Shown here: one piece after another, positions 23,745 through 32,880 of the stretch
How the letters are laid out: every line of letters begins with the position of its first letter
How positions within the stretch are numbered: the first letter of the stretch is position 1
DNA from: an uncultured Mediterraneibacter sp.
GTDB lineage: Bacteria > Bacillota > Clostridia > Lachnospirales > Lachnospiraceae
Direction of reading: 5' to 3'
Assembly (NCBI RefSeq): GCF_944377805.1
Contig: NZ_CALWFZ010000009.1
Span: forward strand, 1-64,000
Length of the DNA stretch: 64,000 nt
Made by a program: the position numbers and the translations under genes
The notes under the pieces: generated by a model
What the model saw: only the letters and a program-made list of their open reading frames with translations
Databases searched by the model: none
What the model was told of the DNA's origin: nothing

Positions 23745-25304
23745 ATGGAACTGATCAGAAAACCGATCCATTATACGCAGGAGGGAAAGAGTATCTTCGA
23801 CCAGTTTTACCTGGATGAGGATTATAATGTACCGGATCAGAGAGAGGACGTTCAGAGGATTATCAGTGGGAACGCCTGGCTTCGGGCGGAAGACATACGG
23901 CCGGTGGAAAACTATGTAAAAGTCACGGGCAAGGTGCATTTCAAAATTCTATATATGACCGCGTCGGGAGATCCCCGTCCGGCGGCGCTTGAGGGGCAGG
24001 TTCCTTTTGAGGAGATGGTGTATGCCCAGAGCGATGGTAATGAAGCCTTCTTTATGCGTAACAGTAGAATAGAATTCACTCCTTCCGTTGTGCATTCCCG
24101 TAAGCTGGGACTCAAATTCATGGCCGAGATTGAGATCGGGAGGGAGTGCATCAGAGACGAAGAACTCACAGAAGATGTTCAGAGCGATGTGCCGGTTTAC
24201 CTTAAGACAAGTAAGATGAATTTGCTCAAACTAAGTGTTTCCAAGAAGGATACATACCGGATCAAGGAGGAGATTACGCTTCCGGGAACGAAAGAGAGCA
24301 TCGGGCAGATGGTGCTGGCCGACGTCAGTGTCAGGAAACTGGATATACGGATGGGCCAGGATGAAATACTGCTGCGAGGCGAACTGCTTCTCTTCTGTAT
24401 GTATCTGTCGGCAGGGGAGAAAGCGGACTGGTTGGAACAGAGCGTGCCTTTTGAAGGGCGCATTCTCTGTGACGGAGCGGCGGAACATATGTACTATCAT
24501 ATTCAGCATTCCCTTGAGGATACACTGACGGACCTGCGCCTTGACGAAGACGGTGAGATGCGTATAATCGGGATCGAGGCCACGCTCTCCCTTCGGATGA
24601 ATCTCTTTGAAGAAGAGGAGACTATGATACTAACAGATCTTTACTCTCTGGAACAGAAGTGCACTTTTGAGACAAGAGAAACATCTCTGGAAGAACTGCT
24701 GATGCAGAATCAGTCCAAATGCAAGGTGTCAGAGCGTATATCCCTGCCGGAACTAAAAGAGGATGTACTTCAGATCCTTCACAGCCGGGGGTGCATTCAG
24801 GTGGAGAGTGAAGAACATCAGCCGGAGGGAATCAGAATCGAAGGAATTCTCCATTTGTCGTTTCTGTATCTCAGGGGGGACGACTCGGAGCCGTACGGAA
24901 GCTGGCAGGGAATGATACCTTTTTCTTATCTGATTGAATACCCGGATATGCCGGAAGACGTGATCAGCAGCCTGGCCTACCATGTGGAGCAGCTGGCCGT
25001 TACGCTGGCAGGAAGCGAGACGGTGGAAGTAAAGGCGGTGCTTTCATTTGATGTGTTCTTAAGGAAGCTGATCCCTGTCCAGATAATCACCAATGTGAAC
25101 ACAGAGCCTCTGGATATGGAAGCGATTGCGGAACAGCCGGGGATTGTGGGACATATCGTGCAGGAAGGGGAAGATTTGTGGCAATTGGCCAAAAAATATA
25201 TGACAACAGTGCAGGGAATCATGGAAATAAATGGGCTTAATGACGAAAATATTTCACAGGGGGATAAATTGTTGATTTTTAAGGAAAATATGAGTATACT
25301 ATAA
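23745..25304 (+). CDS. sipL: SipL-like spore morphogenesis protein (SPOCS domains plus LysM), 519 aa
   Basis: Several SPOCS (DUF3794) domains span residues about 30-440 (VKVTGKVHFKILYMT, MVLADVSVRKLD, the later IEGILHLSFLYL unit). The C-terminal LysM is at about 465-515 (GHIVQEGEDLWQLAKKY, MEINGLNDENISQGDKLLIF). In Clostridioides difficile, SipL binds SpoIVA through its LysM and is needed to attach the coat to the forespore. ATG 23745 follows a GAGGAGGAG site. Indicates a spore-forming host. Acts in the mother cell. Confidence 0.85.
   Translation: MELIRKPIHYTQEGKSIFDQFYLDEDYNVPDQREDVQRIISGNAWLRAEDIRPVENYVKVTGKVHFKILYMTASGDPRPAALEGQVPFEEMVYAQSDGNEAFFMRNSRIEFTPSVVHSRKLGLKFMAEIEIGRECIRDEELTEDVQSDVPVYLKTSKMNLLKLSVSKKDTYRIKEEITLPGTKESIGQMVLADVSVRKLDIRMGQDEILLRGELLLFCMYLSAGEKADWLEQSVPFEGRILCDGAAEHMYYHIQHSLEDTLTDLRLDEDGEMRIIGIEATLSLRMNLFEEEETMILTDLYSLEQKCTFETRETSLEELLMQNQSKCKVSERISLPELKEDVLQILHSRGCIQVESEEHQPEGIRIEGILHLSFLYLRGDDSEPYGSWQGMIPFSYLIEYPDMPEDVISSLAYHVEQLAVTLAGSETVEVKAVLSFDVFLRKLIPVQIITNVNTEPLDMEAIAEQPGIVGHIVQEGEDLWQLAKKYMTTVQGIMEINGLNDENISQGDKLLIFKENMSIL
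25272..25300 (+). promoter_or_regulatory. ispE: Vegetative-type promoter before ispE
   Basis: TTGATT (25272-25277), 17-bp spacer, TATACT (25295-25300), overlapping the end of sipL and 77 bp before ATG 25378. It would let ispE be expressed independently of the sporulation gene upstream. Confidence 0.6.
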
Positions 25305-25377
25305 GCACACTGTATACAAGATACAACACTCAATATAGATTGCTCTTAAAATGAGATAAAGATATGGAGGACACAGG

Positions 25378-26271
25378 ATGAATCAGATTGAACTAAAGGC
25401 GCTGGCAAAGATCAATCTGGGACTGGATGTACTGGGGAAAAGAGACAATGGTTACCATGATGTGCGCATGATTATGCAGTCAATTTACCTGTACGATACG
25501 GTCAGGATTGAGAAAACGGAACAGCCGGGAATCAGCGTGACATCTAATCTTAAGTTTCTGCCCACAGGGGAAGACAATATCGCGTATAAAGCGGCGAAGC
25601 TTATTAGAGATGAGTTTGGTATCAGCGGGGGAATCCGGATCACGCTGAATAAACATATCCCCGTAGCGGCGGGGCTGGCAGGGGGAAGCTCCAACGCGGC
25701 GGCAGTGCTCTTTGGCATGAACCGGCTGCTGGGGCTCGGCCTCTCCGAAAAGGGGCTGATGGAAAGGGGCGTTCAGCTGGGAGCAGATGTTCCCTACTGC
25801 ATTTTGAGAGGAACTGTTCTGGCGGAAGGGATCGGTGAAGAACTAAAACCGCTGCCTCCAATGCCGAAATGTACGGTACTGATTGCCAGGCCGCCGGTCA
25901 GCGTTTCTACAAAGACGGTATATGAAGCACTGGATTCCCGGGAGATTACCGAACATCCGGATATTGACGGCATTATTGAGGGACTTGAGAACAGAGATCT
26001 CAGGAAGATCGCTGAGAGCATGGGGAATGTGCTAGAAACTGTGACGATCCCCATGCATCCGGTCATTGAGGACATTAAACAGGAAATGCTTCGCTCTGGA
26101 GCTATAGGAGCGATGATGAGCGGCAGCGGTCCTACGGTGTTCGGGCTGTTCGAGAACCGCTCCGCGGCCAGAGAAGCCCAGAGACGTATCAGAGAAAAGG
26201 CATTGACCAGACAGGTCTATGTGACGAATATACACAGTGTGAGGAGGAATCAGGATGTCTATGGATTTTGA
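25378..26271 (+). CDS. ispE: 4-diphosphocytidyl-2-C-methyl-D-erythritol kinase, 297 aa
   Basis: GHMP kinase of the methylerythritol phosphate isoprenoid pathway. Seen: N-terminal ALAKINLGLDVLGKRDNGYHDV, ATP loop PVAAGLAGGSSNAAA (about residue 95), GADVPYC, and C-terminal MMSGSGPTVFGLF. Length fits. GGAGG precedes ATG 25378. The end overlaps the GntR gene by 17 bp, implying translational coupling. Confidence 0.95.
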   Translation: MNQIELKALAKINLGLDVLGKRDNGYHDVRMIMQSIYLYDTVRIEKTEQPGISVTSNLKFLPTGEDNIAYKAAKLIRDEFGISGGIRITLNKHIPVAAGLAGGSSNAAAVLFGMNRLLGLGLSEKGLMERGVQLGADVPYCILRGTVLAEGIGEELKPLPPMPKCTVLIARPPVSVSTKTVYEALDSREITEHPDIDGIIEGLENRDLRKIAESMGNVLETVTIPMHPVIEDIKQEMLRSGAIGAMMSGSGPTVFGLFENRSAAREAQRRIREKALTRQVYVTNIHSVRRNQDVYGF

Positions 26272-26926
26272 AGTTACAATGAATGAATATCTTCCCCTGA
26301 GGGATGTTGTATTTAATACGCTCCGCCGGGCGATCCTCCGGGGAGAGTTAAAGCCCGGTGAGCGCCTGATGGAGATTCAGCTTGCCAACAAACTGGGAGT
26401 GAGCCGCACTCCGATCCGCGAGGCGATCCGCAAACTGGAACTGGAAGGGCTGGTGCTCATGATCCCGAGAAAAGGGGCTGAGGTAGCCGAGATTACGGAA
26501 AAGAATCTGCGGGATGTGCTGGAAGTGCGGTGCGCTCTGGAGGAACTGGCAGTTCAGCTTGCGTGCGACAGAATTGATCGGGACAGACTGCGGGAACTCC
26601 ACGCGGCTGCGGCTCATTTCCGGGATGTGCTGGGAAATGCCGACATCACAGAACTGGGAGAGGCTGACGAGGCATTTCATGACGTGATCTTTCAGGCTAC
26701 GGGAAATAACAGGCTGATCCAGCTTCTGAACAACCTGAGAGAGCAGATGTACCGATACCGGATTGAATATCTGAAGAAAAAGGAGTGCTATCCTCAGCTT
26801 TTAGAAGAACATGCGCAGATTATGCGGGCGATCGAGGAGCAGGACAAGGAGAAGGCGACAAAGATAACGATGCAGCATATCAATAATCAGGTGGACACTG
26901 TGGTGGATACGCTGCGGCACAGATAA
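26255..26926 (+). CDS. GntR-family regulator with FCD effector domain, 223 aa
   Basis: Winged helix at residues about 12-75 (LRDVVFNTLRRAILRGELKP, LGVSRTPIREAIRKLELEGL) and a helical FCD domain (about 85-220, EVRCALEELAVQLAC, ADEAFHDVIFQATGN). FCD domains bind small carboxylates, often with a metal. The GAGGAGG site sits inside the end of ispE. Targets are not evident; it may autoregulate or act elsewhere. Confidence 0.9.
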   Translation: MSMDFEVTMNEYLPLRDVVFNTLRRAILRGELKPGERLMEIQLANKLGVSRTPIREAIRKLELEGLVLMIPRKGAEVAEITEKNLRDVLEVRCALEELAVQLACDRIDRDRLRELHAAAAHFRDVLGNADITELGEADEAFHDVIFQATGNNRLIQLLNNLREQMYRYRIEYLKKKECYPQLLEEHAQIMRAIEEQDKEKATKITMQHINNQVDTVVDTLRHR

Positions 26927-26998
26927 AGACCAGGTGAATATTTTCTGCGGAGATGTCCATACTCTCAGTATCAGTTAAGATACATGGAGGGATTACAT

Positions 26999-27643
26999 AT
27001 GGAGATTACAGACAGAATTTATTCTAAAATAAGAAGACATGCAGTAAAGATCAGTTTCGTGCTCTCACTTATGCTGGCGGCGCTGATTACCCTGGGGGCG
27101 TGCCGCAGGGCTGACGAAGCTTCGCGCATGGAACTTCAGGCTCATCTGGCACAGGAGGTACTGCGCTTCCATGTGCTGGCAAACAGTGACAGTGATGCTG
27201 ACCAGGATCTGAAGCTAAAGGTGCGGGATGCGGCTCTTGCATACATGGAGGCGAATATGCCAAAGAGCTCCGGCGCGGATGAAACGAAGTCCTGGGTACG
27301 CGCTCATATCGATGAGATTGAGGCAGTCAGTCAGGATACAGTGGCGGATGCAGGGAAAAATTATCCGGTGAGCGCTGCGGTGACCACCTGCTGGTTTCCG
27401 GACAAAAGCTATGGCGACGTAACATTTCCGGCAGGAAACTATGAGGCGCTCCGCATCGAGATCGGTGAGGCAAAGGGGCATAACTGGTGGTGTGTACTCT
27501 ATCCGTCGTTGTGCTTTATGGATACAACAAACGCAGTGGTGCCGGAAGAGGGTAAGGAAAAGTTAAAAAATGTTTTGACAGAAGAGGAGTATTCCGGAAT
27601 CACGGCTGAGACAGAGTTTAAGATCAGTTGGTTTTTCTGGTAG
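26999..27643 (+). CDS. spoIIR: Stage II sporulation protein R, 214 aa
   Basis: Signalling protein made in the forespore and secreted into the intermembrane space, where it triggers SpoIIGA to process pro-sigma-E. N-terminal membrane/signal segment at about residues 15-35, then the typical LRFHVLANSDSDADQDLKLKVRDA, GKNYPVSAA, and YGDVTFPAGNYEALRIEIGE followed by GHNWWCVLYPSLCF. ATG 26999 is chosen over 26984 because GGAGGG, embedded in the first codons of the longer frame, sits 7 bp before it. No clear sigma-F promoter was found. Confidence 0.92.
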   Translation: MEITDRIYSKIRRHAVKISFVLSLMLAALITLGACRRADEASRMELQAHLAQEVLRFHVLANSDSDADQDLKLKVRDAALAYMEANMPKSSGADETKSWVRAHIDEIEAVSQDTVADAGKNYPVSAAVTTCWFPDKSYGDVTFPAGNYEALRIEIGEAKGHNWWCVLYPSLCFMDTTNAVVPEEGKEKLKNVLTEEEYSGITAETEFKISWFFW

Positions 27644-27653
27644 GTATTAAGAA

Positions 27654-28838
27654 ATGACAGAATTTTTAATACGGCATTTTATTAAAGATTATCAGGATGT
27701 GGAGAAGATACCCGTGCGTACTGCATATGGAGTGCTTGCAAGTACCGTGGGTATCTTCTGCAATATTTTTCTATTCACAGTAAAATTCATTGTCGGACTT
27801 GTGCTTCACAGCGTATCTGTCACGGCGGACGCGTTTAACAATCTGTCTGACGCCGGATCGTCCATTATCAGTTTTGTGGGGGTAAAGATGGCCGAGAAGC
27901 CTGCGGATAAAGACCATCCGTTCGGACATGGCAGGATCGAGTACATAGCGGCCCTGGTCGTGTCTTTTCTTGTGCTGGAAGTCGGATTTACGTTTCTGAA
28001 AGACTCGATCGGCAAGATTATGGCGCCGGAGACGATGAATTTCCGACTGGCGTCCGTTCTGATACTTCTTGTGACAGTCGCGGTAAAGCTGTGGCTTGGC
28101 CTGTTCAACCGGAAGCTGGGAGAGAAGATTCATTCTAAAGTAATGATGGCGGTATTTACCGACTCTATGGGTGATGTGATCACAACCGGAGCTACCATAT
28201 TCTCTCTTGTCTTTTTCAAAATGACGGGAATCAATATCGACGGATTTGTCGGAGTAGGCGTGGCTCTTGTGGTGATGTGGGCAGGTGTGGGGATTGCGAA
28301 AGATACGCTGGAGCCGCTGATCGGCGGGGCCATAGATCCTGAAGTATACCGGGAGATTAAAGACTTTGTGGAGAGTTATGAGGGGATAACGGGAACCCAT
28401 GATCTGCTTGTACACAATTACGGACCGGGCAGGAGCATGGCGTCGATCCATGCGGAAGTACCCAATGACACGGACATTGAGAAATCCCATGAGATCATTG
28501 ACAGGATCGAGAGAGAAGCTGCCAAAAAGCTGGGAATATTCCTTGTTATTCACATGGACCCCGTAGAGATGAAAGACGAGAGAGTGCTCGGTATCCGTGA
28601 AAAAGCGGCAGAGGTTCTCCGTGAACTGGATCCCGAATGTACGCTCCACGATTTCCGGGTAGTGTACGGGGAGCATCAGATTAATCTGATCTTTGATATG
28701 GTAGTCCCCATCGAATATGATGAAGAGACGCGTCAGAGAATTCCGGCTCAGTTTGAAGAGCGCCTAAGAGAAATAGATCCGAGATATGAGTGTGTGATAA
28801 CGGTGGATTATGACTATGTGGCAAAAGAAGAGGAGTGA
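27654..28838 (+). CDS. Cation diffusion facilitator (CDF) metal transporter, 394 aa
   Basis: Six membrane segments lie in the N-terminal 220 residues. The metal site is formed by SVTADAFNNLSDAGSS (segment 2, D-x-x-x-N/D pattern) and VFTDSMGDVITTGA (segment 5). DHPFGHGRIEYIAA is the conserved loop after segment 2. The C-terminal dimerisation domain runs from about 225, with an additional extension to 394. The family exports zinc, iron or manganese against protons. Starts 10 bp after spoIIR; overlaps nothing. Confidence 0.9.
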   Translation: MTEFLIRHFIKDYQDVEKIPVRTAYGVLASTVGIFCNIFLFTVKFIVGLVLHSVSVTADAFNNLSDAGSSIISFVGVKMAEKPADKDHPFGHGRIEYIAALVVSFLVLEVGFTFLKDSIGKIMAPETMNFRLASVLILLVTVAVKLWLGLFNRKLGEKIHSKVMMAVFTDSMGDVITTGATIFSLVFFKMTGINIDGFVGVGVALVVMWAGVGIAKDTLEPLIGGAIDPEVYREIKDFVESYEGITGTHDLLVHNYGPGRSMASIHAEVPNDTDIEKSHEIIDRIEREAAKKLGIFLVIHMDPVEMKDERVLGIREKAAEVLRELDPECTLHDFRVVYGEHQINLIFDMVVPIEYDEETRQRIPAQFEERLREIDPRYECVITVDYDYVAKEEE

Positions 28839-28845
28839 TAAAGAG

Positions 28846-29571
28846 ATGGAGGAATACAGCGGACACGGAAAATATGAATTTTCCGGCAGAGTGCGTTACA
28901 GTGAAATTGATCACAGGGGAACCATGACTTTACCGGCTTTGATTAACTATTTTCAGGACTGCAGCATTTTCCAGTCAGAGGCCATCGGGCTGGGAACCGG
29001 CAGGCTCAGACAGGACCGAAAAGCCTGGGTGCTGTCCTACTGGCAGGTGATCGTAGACCGCTACCCCGGACTGGGGGAAAAGGTCACGACAGGTACCTTT
29101 GCGACTGAGTTCAAAGGACTGTATGGATACCGCAACTTTTATATGAAAGATGAGACGGGGGAGCAGATCGCGCGCGCGAATTCTATCTGGGTATTTATGG
29201 ATCTTGAAAAGGGGAGACCGGTGCGCCCTACAGCGGAACACATCGAACCGTACGGTACATGTGAGCCGCTTGAAATGCCATATGAGGACAGAAAGATTGT
29301 CCTGCCGGAGACGGGCGTGGAAGAAGAGCCGTTCCCGGTGCGAAAGTATCATATTGACACGAACGAGCATGTGAACAACTGTCAGTATGTGCAGATGGCG
29401 CTGGAAATGGTGTCCGGCGACATAAGAGTACGACAGCTGAGGGCAGATTATAAAAAATCGGCTCTTCTGGGAGATATGATCTATCCGAAGCTGTCAGTGG
29501 AGGCAGAGCGTACGGTAGCAGAACTGTGTGATAAGGACGGGAAACTCTACGCGATTGTGGAGATGAAGTGA
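28846..29571 (+). CDS. Acyl-ACP thioesterase (FatA/B-like), 241 aa
   Basis: Two hot-dog domains: residues about 6-135 (RVRYSEIDHRGTMTLPALIN, FQDCSIFQSEAIGLG, SIWVFMDLEKGRPVR) and about 155-240, starting with YHIDTNEHVNNCQYVQMAL, where Asn and His of the D-x-N-x-H-V-N-N segment are the known catalytic residues. Releases fatty acids from acyl carrier protein. ATG 28846 is chosen over the upstream frame since a GAGGAG site falls 10 bp before it, within the end of the CDF gene. Confidence 0.9.
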   Translation: MEEYSGHGKYEFSGRVRYSEIDHRGTMTLPALINYFQDCSIFQSEAIGLGTGRLRQDRKAWVLSYWQVIVDRYPGLGEKVTTGTFATEFKGLYGYRNFYMKDETGEQIARANSIWVFMDLEKGRPVRPTAEHIEPYGTCEPLEMPYEDRKIVLPETGVEEEPFPVRKYHIDTNEHVNNCQYVQMALEMVSGDIRVRQLRADYKKSALLGDMIYPKLSVEAERTVAELCDKDGKLYAIVEMK

Positions 29572-29581
29572 TCAGATTCCG

Positions 29582-30370
29582 TCAATCAATTCCTGCCAGT
29601 ACGTCTTTTAACACCTCCTCGACCGAGTCTGTGACATAGGCGGCGTGCCCTGCGATGCCGGGAGCGGCGTTTGACATGGCATAACCCTGTCCTACAAGTT
29701 CCAGCATCTCCACATCATTGTACTGATCCCCAAAGGCCATGCACTCTTCCGGTTTTACATGGAAAAGATCCATAAATTTCTTCAGGGCAGTTCCTTTGTT
29801 GTAGCCCGGCACGATAAAATCGATCCAGATATTACCTGAAGTCACGACTTTAAGAGCGGGAGAATACTTCTCCTGCAGGCGGAGCAGATAGTTATTGATG
29901 TCATGGGAGGACATATTGGCCACCGCAATTTTGAGAAACGGTCCTTTTACCTTTGTAATATCGTCTACAATCTCGGTAGTATTTTTCATTACGTTTACGA
30001 TATGATTGACGAACTCGGGATTCTTGTTTTCGATCAGACAGGTATCCTCTCGGGATACCACGATCTCGTAGTCCGACTGTTTCTTAATATCGTGCATAAT
30101 GCGGTACGCCAGATCGTCTTCGATAATGCCCCGGGAGATCACTTCTCCCTTATGGACGCACATGGAGCCGTTTTCCGCGATATAGGAGATCTCATCTCTG
30201 ATCGGGGCAAAGAGACGGCGCTCGTTGTCATACTGGCGCCCGCTTGCCGCGATAAAATGGATGCCTTTCTCCGTGAGCTTACGGACAAGTTCGATTGTTT
30301 CAGGTGAGAGTTCCTGCGCATCGCCGTGGAGAAGCGTTCCGTCCAGGTCACTTGCGATTAATTTGATCAT
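29582..30370 (-). CDS. Cof-type HAD-family phosphatase, 262 aa
   Basis: HAD motif 1 at the N-terminus (IKLIASDLDGTLL), motif 2 around FIAASGRQYDNE, and the final metal-binding GDQYNDVEMLELVG at about residue 210, with a Cof-type IIB cap between. Such enzymes dephosphorylate sugar phosphates or cofactors in the cytoplasm. The frame is open to 30655, but GGAGG sits 8 bp before the codon at 30370 and motif 1 begins right there. It ends close to the convergent thioesterase gene. Confidence 0.88.
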   Translation of the reverse strand: MIKLIASDLDGTLLHGDAQELSPETIELVRKLTEKGIHFIAASGRQYDNERRLFAPIRDEISYIAENGSMCVHKGEVISRGIIEDDLAYRIMHDIKKQSDYEIVVSREDTCLIENKNPEFVNHIVNVMKNTTEIVDDITKVKGPFLKIAVANMSSHDINNYLLRLQEKYSPALKVVTSGNIWIDFIVPGYNKGTALKKFMDLFHVKPEECMAFGDQYNDVEMLELVGQGYAMSNAAPGIAGHAAYVTDSVEEVLKDVLAGID

Positions 30371-30474
30371 ATATAAATCCTCCGTCAGAATAAATATCAT
30401 TTCTGTACAAGAATCAGTATAACTGAAAATGAGGCTTCCGTAAAGAGATTCCCAGTGTAACAAAAAAGAAATAC

Positions 30475-30503
30475 TTGTAACTCTTTTGTAATAGTAATAT
30501 AAT
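30475..30503 (+). promoter_or_regulatory. glmM: Promoter of glmM
   Basis: TTGTAA (30475-30480), 17-bp spacer, TATAAT (30498-30503), giving a leader of about 70 bases before ATG 30582. No glmS-type ribozyme or other structured leader was recognised. Confidence 0.7.
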
Positions 30504-30581
30504 AGTGACATGGTGGAAAAAGGAGAGAAATTCTTTATTTCCGGCATAAATATTATTAAGAAAAACAAGAGGAAAACAGTT

Positions 30582-31925
30582 ATGGGAAAATATTTCGGAA
30601 CTGATGGTTTCCGCGGAGAGGCAAATGTAGCACTTACAGTGGAGCATGCGTTCAAAGTGGGACGCTATCTTGGCTGGTATTTCGGCCGGGAACACAAGGC
30701 GAAAGTCGTGATTGGAAAGGACACCAGGAGAAGCAGCTACATGTTTGAGTATGCTCTGGCAGCGGGAATCACGGCATCGGGCGCCGACGCGTATCTGCTC
30801 CATGTTACGACGACTCCGAGTGTATCTTATGTCGTGAGAACAGAAGACTTTGACTGCGGCATCATGATCTCTGCCAGTCATAATCCATTCTATGACAATG
30901 GAATCAAAGTCATTAACAGCGCGGGACATAAGATGGAAGCGGAAGTTGAAGAGAAGATCGAGGCGTACATTGACGGTGAGACAGAGGAGCTTCCTCTTGC
31001 CACGAAAGAAATGATCGGACGCACCGTTGACTATTCTGCCGGAAGAAACCGTTACGTCGGAAGTCTGATCTCTGTTGCGACAAGATCTTTCAAAGATATG
31101 CGCATCGGTCTGGACTGCGCGAACGGAAGTTCCTTTGCCATTGCAAAGAGTGTCTTTGATGCTCTGGGAGCGAAGACGTATGTGATCAATAATGAGCCTG
31201 ACGGAACGAATATTAATACAAACTGCGGTTCCACTCACATTAATATACTTCAGGATTTTGTAAAAGAGAAAAAGCTGGATGTGGGTTTTGCTTATGACGG
31301 AGACGCTGACAGATGTATCGCTGTAGATGAGAACGGTAATGTAATAGACGGCGACCTGATTCTCTATGTGTGCGGCAAATACCTTATGGAGCAGGGGCGT
31401 CTGGAGGGAAATACGATCGTCACTACAGTAATGTCCAATTTAGGGCTTTATAAGGCATGCGAGAAAATCGGCATGAAATATGAGCAGACAGCGGTCGGTG
31501 ATAAATATGTATATGAAAATATGATGAAAAACGGGTATGTTCTGGGAGGAGAGCAGTCCGGCCATATTATTTTCAGTAAACATGCGAGAACCGGAGACGG
31601 TATTCTTACGTCTCTTATGATTATGGAAGTGATTCTCGAGAAGAAAATGTCGCTTGGAAAACTGGCAGGGGAAGTGAAGATATACCCGCAGCTTCTGAAG
31701 AATGTCCGTGTGACAGACAAGAAGACCGCGAGAGAAAACCCGGCAGTAATGGCGGCAGTTCAGAAAGCCGCTGATGAACTGGGAAGCGACGGCCGCATTC
31801 TTGTGCGTGAGAGCGGTACGGAGCCGGTAATTCGCGTTATGGTGGAGGCGACGACAGATGAGATCTGTGAGAAATATGTGAATAGTGTTGTGGATGTCAT
31901 CAAGGCAGAGGGCCTGACGGTATAA
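30582..31925 (+). CDS. glmM: Phosphoglucosamine mutase, 447 aa
   Basis: Interconverts glucosamine-6-phosphate and glucosamine-1-phosphate for UDP-GlcNAc synthesis. Seen: KYFGTDGFRGEAN start, phosphoserine loop MISASHNPFYDNGIK (Ser99), metal loop DGDADRCIAVDE, sugar loop GGEQSGHIIF, and phosphate-binding RESGTEPVIRVM. The frame is open upstream to 30510, but the conserved N-terminus and the AGAGG site support ATG 30582. Length fits bacterial GlmM. Monocistronic, with its own promoter and terminator. Confidence 0.96.
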   Translation: MGKYFGTDGFRGEANVALTVEHAFKVGRYLGWYFGREHKAKVVIGKDTRRSSYMFEYALAAGITASGADAYLLHVTTTPSVSYVVRTEDFDCGIMISASHNPFYDNGIKVINSAGHKMEAEVEEKIEAYIDGETEELPLATKEMIGRTVDYSAGRNRYVGSLISVATRSFKDMRIGLDCANGSSFAIAKSVFDALGAKTYVINNEPDGTNINTNCGSTHINILQDFVKEKKLDVGFAYDGDADRCIAVDENGNVIDGDLILYVCGKYLMEQGRLEGNTIVTTVMSNLGLYKACEKIGMKYEQTAVGDKYVYENMMKNGYVLGGEQSGHIIFSKHARTGDGILTSLMIMEVILEKKMSLGKLAGEVKIYPQLLKNVRVTDKKTARENPAVMAAVQKAADELGSDGRILVRESGTEPVIRVMVEATTDEICEKYVNSVVDVIKAEGLTV

Positions 31926-31941
31926 ACCGGACTTTAGAAAG

Positions 31942-31999
31942 CAATCCGCAGGAACAGATGGCGGCGCAGCCGGCGTCTGTTCCTGCGGATTGTGTTTTT
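31942..31999. terminator. Strong terminator after glmM
   Basis: A 17-bp stem, CAATCCGCAGGAACAGA (31942-31958) with its complement at 31976-31992, then TGTTTTT. It lies between convergent glmM and the amidase gene and may serve both. Confidence 0.85.
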
Positions 32000-32032
32000 C
32001 TGAGATTTTCAATGAAAGTATTTCAAGCCCGC

Positions 32033-32809
32033 CTATCCGCTCACTATCACTGTCTGGTATCCGGCCCGTTTGAGCCGTCTCTCCATGTTCGCGGCCTCAT
32101 CCAGTGTGGGATAAGTGCCCACTGTGACTCTGTACAGTCCGTTATCCTGGCTGATCACAGCCGGGAAATCCTGTTCTAACAGTTCCTGCTGGAGGCGGTC
32201 AGCGTAGGTGCCGTTGCGAAAAGCGCCTGTCTGTACAGTATAAGAGCCCGGCGGAGAGGGAACTTCGCCGCTCATCTGCAGAGTGTCGAGGATGCCCTCT
32301 GCGATGGCGAGCGCGATGTCATCGAAGTTATTATCGAAAAGCAGATTGTCAGTCTCTGAGTTGATGAAACCGACTTCCACGAGCACGGAAGGCATATCCG
32401 TGCGCCTAAGCACTACAAGGCCGGGGCGCTCTTTAACTCCGAGATTTACAAAACCTGTGCTCTCCAACTGTTCATTTATATTTTCGGCCATCTCAAGCTT
32501 GATGCCGGAACGATCGAAGACCAGAGACTCAACACCTGTATAGGTGTCGGCTTCAGGGCTGGAGTTGCGGTGAATCGAGACGAAAAAATCGGCTCCGGCC
32601 GCGTTGGCTTCCATTGCTTTTTGGTATGGAGATTCGTAGACGTCTGTAGTGCGGGTATACAGGACATCGACACCCCGGTCCTGAAGCAATTCGCCGACAG
32701 CCAGAGTGAGGGCGAGAGCATCGTCCTTTTCCTGTCTCCCGTTATATACAGCTCCCGGATCACGACCTCCGTGGCCCGGGTCCAGCATAATAGAATAAGG
32801 CATAGTCAT
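32033..32809 (-). CDS. N-acetylmuramoyl-L-alanine amidase with SPOR domain, 258 aa
   Basis: Amidase_3 zinc domain at residues about 5-178: IMLDPGHGGRDPGA (first His ligand), FVSIHRNSS (third His ligand) and the catalytic Glu in VLVEVGFINSETD. A C-terminal SPOR domain follows (about 186-258, YTVQTGAFRNGTYADRLQQE), which in other proteins binds denuded glycan strands. No signal peptide is seen, as with CwlD-like or spore-lysis amidases that may leave the cell by other routes. Cuts the MurNAc-L-Ala bond; a role in spore cortex or mother-cell lysis is possible. Confidence 0.88.
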   Translation of the reverse strand: MTMPYSIMLDPGHGGRDPGAVYNGRQEKDDALALTLAVGELLQDRGVDVLYTRTTDVYESPYQKAMEANAAGADFFVSIHRNSSPEADTYTGVESLVFDRSGIKLEMAENINEQLESTGFVNLGVKERPGLVVLRRTDMPSVLVEVGFINSETDNLLFDNNFDDIALAIAEGILDTLQMSGEVPSPPGSYTVQTGAFRNGTYADRLQQELLEQDFPAVISQDNGLYRVTVGTYPTLDEAANMERRLKRAGYQTVIVSG

Positions 32810-32880
32810 AGTTCCTTTTTGGCTTTATTTATAATAAAGTATGCGGGCAAAATAAAAAGGTGACTGCCTCTGCTGCCTGT